A stretch of 60,266 nucleotides of DNA. Source: Danxiaibacter flavus. GTDB lineage: Bacteria; Bacteroidota; Bacteroidia; Chitinophagales; Chitinophagaceae. The notes beneath the pieces are model-generated. The model was not told the DNA's origin and searched no databases. It saw only the letters and a program-made list of their open reading frames with translations. Shown here one piece after another: positions 58,838 through 60,266 of the stretch. The first letter of the stretch is position 1, and each line of letters opens with the position of its first letter. The stretch is taken from contig NZ_JAULBC010000015.1 of the NCBI RefSeq assembly GCF_041060425.1, positions 1 through 60,266 on the forward strand, written 5' to 3'. Position numbers and translations under genes: made by a program.

Positions 58838-59986
58838 TTATAGCTGGTTCCATTTTTGCATGTCGGCGTCGAGTGATTTGTTTTTAATATGGTAGTATAT
58901 TTCCGTACTTCTTTTGTCTTTATGGCCCAGCAGTCGTTGTGCGCGTTCGATCGGTACGCCAAGCTCGGCTAAAGTTGCGCCGAATGTGTGTCTGCCGGTG
59001 TGTGCTGTAAGGTCAATCTTTATTCCTGCCAATGTCGCAAGGACTTTTGTATAGCTGTTGAAATCTTTGTTACTGATTTTTAGCTCATTATCCTTTATGT
59101 AGTTTACGATTGTTTTTAGGCGATCGTGCATGTACAGATTTACTGTAGTGCTGAATTTCTGGGTTTCAATAACGATTCTTTCATCATTTACAACGTGTTC
59201 GTCATAATTGAAGAAAACTGTTGCATCTTGAAATCGTAAGCCAGTATAGCACATGAAAAGGTAGTATATGCCTACTATTCGCAAGCGGTCTGGGATGTCG
59301 GTTTGTAAGATTTTGTATATCTTATCGCATTCTGATATGTCAATAAAATCCCTTTGCCCTTGTATATATTTGCCTCGATCAAACTCACTAAACGGATTTT
59401 TCTTAATATAGCCACCCATTCTGACCGCATCGTTGATCATAGTATTCATCCATTTGAATGTTTTCCAGACAGTGTTTTCCTTGTTCTTTCTGACAGAAGT
59501 CATCCAAATCTTATACCTGGACAGAAAATCATAATTTATATCTGCGAAATATACCTCCGGTTGAAACTCTTGTAATTTGTTGACTTCACTCAGGTATATG
59601 CGTTTTGTCTCTGCCTGCTTTTCGCCGATGTACTTCTGCGGGATGTGTTCCCGGCAGTACTTGATAAAATCCTTGCTACCGTCTGCGCCTCTCAGCAGCA
59701 CTTTGATGGTGTTTTTACTAATAGCCTCATCTTCGAATTGCGAAAGGAGAATTTTTGAATTGATCTCAGTTACGGTTTTAGAGATAAGTGCGTTTATTAG
59801 TATGGCATTCGGGCAGCTCTTCTTTACTTCTTTGGTCGCCTCGTTCCAGTGTTGCGGATCTATTTTTTGCCCAAGGTTTTCAGTGAGTACGGTTTTGCCT
59901 TTAAAATACACCCGTAAAATAATAGAACATTTACCCGATTTGTCAACTCTGTGACGCTGGATTGTTGGTACGATAGACACCCCCAT
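58838..59986 (-). CDS. int: Tyrosine integrase
   Basis: A 382-residue site-specific recombinase of the Bacteroidota phage type. The N-terminal arm-binding domain (PTIQRHRVDKSGKCSIILRV, GKTVLTENLGQKIDPQHW) is followed by a core-binding SAM-like domain and a catalytic domain. That domain has the Arg of CYTGLRFQD, H329-x2-R332 in AHTGRHTFG, His355 in LLGHKD and the nucleophile Tyr364 in STEIYYHI. It starts about 180 bp from attP and uses the arm repeats at 60012-60043 and 66-83. It inserts the phage into a host tRNA gene. Confidence 0.93.
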   Translation of the reverse strand: MGVSIVPTIQRHRVDKSGKCSIILRVYFKGKTVLTENLGQKIDPQHWNEATKEVKKSCPNAILINALISKTVTEINSKILLSQFEDEAISKNTIKVLLRGADGSKDFIKYCREHIPQKYIGEKQAETKRIYLSEVNKLQEFQPEVYFADINYDFLSRYKIWMTSVRKNKENTVWKTFKWMNTMINDAVRMGGYIKKNPFSEFDRGKYIQGQRDFIDISECDKIYKILQTDIPDRLRIVGIYYLFMCYTGLRFQDATVFFNYDEHVVNDERIVIETQKFSTTVNLYMHDRLKTIVNYIKDNELKISNKDFNSYTKVLATLAGIKIDLTAHTGRHTFGATLAELGVPIERAQRLLGHKDKRSTEIYYHIKNKSLDADMQKWNQL

Positions 59987-60011
59987 GATTAATTTTTTTA
60001 GGTTTAAAAAA

Positions 60012-60043
60012 TGTTGCGGTGATGTTGCGGTAAATGTTGCGGT
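60012..60043 (+). repeat. Three integrase arm-type direct repeats
   Basis: TGTTGCGGT occurs at 60012-60020, 60023-60031 and 60035-60043, all in the same orientation and 11-12 bp apart. A fourth copy lies on the other side of the attP core at 66-74 (60233-60241), where it forms an inverted repeat, GTTGCG-GTAAT-CGCAAC (67-83). Repeats flanking the core and overlapping the region upstream of int are the usual arrangement of arm-type binding sites for a tyrosine integrase or excisionase. They may also let the integrase repress its own promoter. Confidence 0.6.
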
Positions 60044-60115
60044 AAATATGCTCTTTATTGCAACTTAATACCTGTTGTTTCCGCTAAAAAAGTGGGGCGC
60101 TATTTCCCTGAAACG

Positions 60116-60147
60116 CAGAAAGGACGCTGAAACCAGCGTCCTTTCTG
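60116..60147 (-). terminator. Strong hairpin between attP and int
   Basis: CAGAAAGGACGCTG (60116-60129), loop AAAC, and CAGCGTCCTTTCTG (60134-60147) form a perfect 14-bp stem. Read on the minus strand it follows the tRNA-like CCA end by about 20 bases. After integration it would therefore sit just downstream of the restored host tRNA, where a replacement terminator is needed, and would shield int from tRNA read-through. The U-tract is weak on both strands (GCGTTT on the minus side), so terminator activity is inferred from position and stem strength. Confidence 0.6.
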
Positions 60148-60167
60148 TATTCTTAGAATCTTTGAAG

Positions 60168-60187
60168 TGGTGACCTCGTCAGGATTC
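60168..60187 (-). promoter_or_regulatory. attP: attP core matching a tRNA 3' end
   Basis: On the minus strand this reads GAATCCTGACGAGGTCACCA. It has the form of a tRNA 3' end: T-loop end (GAAT), T-stem 3' half (CCTGA), acceptor strand (CGAGGTC), discriminator A and CCA. Identity to a tRNA stops just before GAAT, because the expected GGTTC is replaced by TTTCT. This is therefore the phage attP and not a complete tRNA, attL or attR. It lies about 180 bp upstream of the integrase start. The predicted host target is a tRNA whose acceptor begins GACCTCG. The same core lies at 1-20. Confidence 0.75.
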
Positions 60188-60266
60188 AGAAATAACGCCT
60201 AATTAATTCAAAATCAATATGTTTTTATAAAGTGTTGCGGTAATCGCAACTGTTATTTTGTTTTAC

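Larger units (their letters stand above)
1..60266. mobile_element. Complete circular temperate siphophage genome
   Basis: The whole window is one phage. It has integrase, attP, CI/Cro switch, replication genes, terminase, portal, capsid, tail, lysin and lysogenic-conversion genes in a coherent order. The identical 99-bp ends show that the molecule was assembled as a circle of about 60,167 bp. No chromosomal flank is visible. The sequence could come from an excised or packaged phage, or from a circular assembly of induced prophage. Confidence 0.93.

Noticed and set aside
1..60266. CRISPR array
   Set aside because: No set of 25-40-bp repeats with unique spacers was seen. The only tandem repeats are the 12-bp iterons at 13384-13443 and short attP arms.

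Overview
The window is a complete temperate siphophage genome of a Bacteroidota host, in closed circular form. The first 99 bases (1-99) are repeated exactly as the last 99 (60168-60266), and the gene that stops at 86 runs across the junction, so the unit genome is about 60,167 bp. The host call rests on several things: promoters of the TAnnTTTG type, very few Shine-Dalgarno sequences, A-rich leaders, PcfK/PcfJ-like genes, a Bacteroidota-type terminase/portal/capsid set, and terminators with TTAAT- or TATTCTT-type loops. GC content looks moderate (low to mid 40s by eye).

Layout. (1) Lysogeny and accessory arm, mostly minus strand, about 86-5183: a LexA-type (S24) CI repressor, a zinc-ribbon membrane protein, an OLD-family AAA+/TOPRIM nuclease with a downstream two-helix membrane protein, hypotheticals and a small XRE regulator. 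Across the circular junction follow attP (identical to a tRNA 3' end), arm-type repeats and the tyrosine integrase (58838-59986, minus). (2) Immunity switch and early genes (5184-6921): operator region, Cro-like protein, an excisionase-like HTH protein and small proteins. (3) A gene-poor RNA region (6922-7875) with two tRNA-like genes of the Leu/Ser class that lack a normal anticodon arm, and a further highly structured segment. (4) DNA metabolism and replication (7876-19059): SbcC-like ATPase, metallo-beta-lactamase-fold protein, NinB-like and clamp-like proteins, an initiator with internal 12-bp iterons (candidate origin), a DnaC-like loader, PcfK/PcfJ-like, HNH and ASCH-like proteins. (5) A 900-bp gene-free stretch with three minus-strand terminator hairpins (19066-19977). 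(6) Packaging and head (19978-31414): DUF1064, a HEPN-like protein, terminase, portal, a minor head protein fused to an HExxH domain, scaffold, decoration protein, capsid and connectors. Three small antisense genes are inserted here. (7) Tail and lysis (31411-51111): tail terminator, tube, a 2,505-residue spike with beta-helices, PKD, Fn3 and esterase domains, holin/spanin-like proteins, tail chaperones with a -1 frameshift at AAAGGGG, tape measure, Dit/Tal-like proteins, a collar fibre and a GH19 endolysin. (8) A second accessory arm (51112-58813): a toxin-antitoxin-SecB-like chaperone trio, many small free-standing genes (two duplicated families), repeated promoter/leader/terminator modules, an ECF-type sigma factor and an acyltransferase-3 membrane protein.

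How it fits together: CI, cleavable after DNA damage, holds lysogeny. The minus-strand accessory genes and the right-arm cassettes are likely expressed from the prophage as defence and surface-modification functions. After induction the plus-strand early operon replicates DNA from an origin probably inside the initiator gene, and the late operon builds a long-tailed siphovirus. Its spike probably degrades and deacetylates a surface glycan, while the prophage acyltransferase may acylate the same surface. The candidates for new biology are the anticodon-less tRNA-like and structured RNA cluster at 7 kb, the repeated leader-terminator modules, and the phage-borne TAC and sigma-factor genes.
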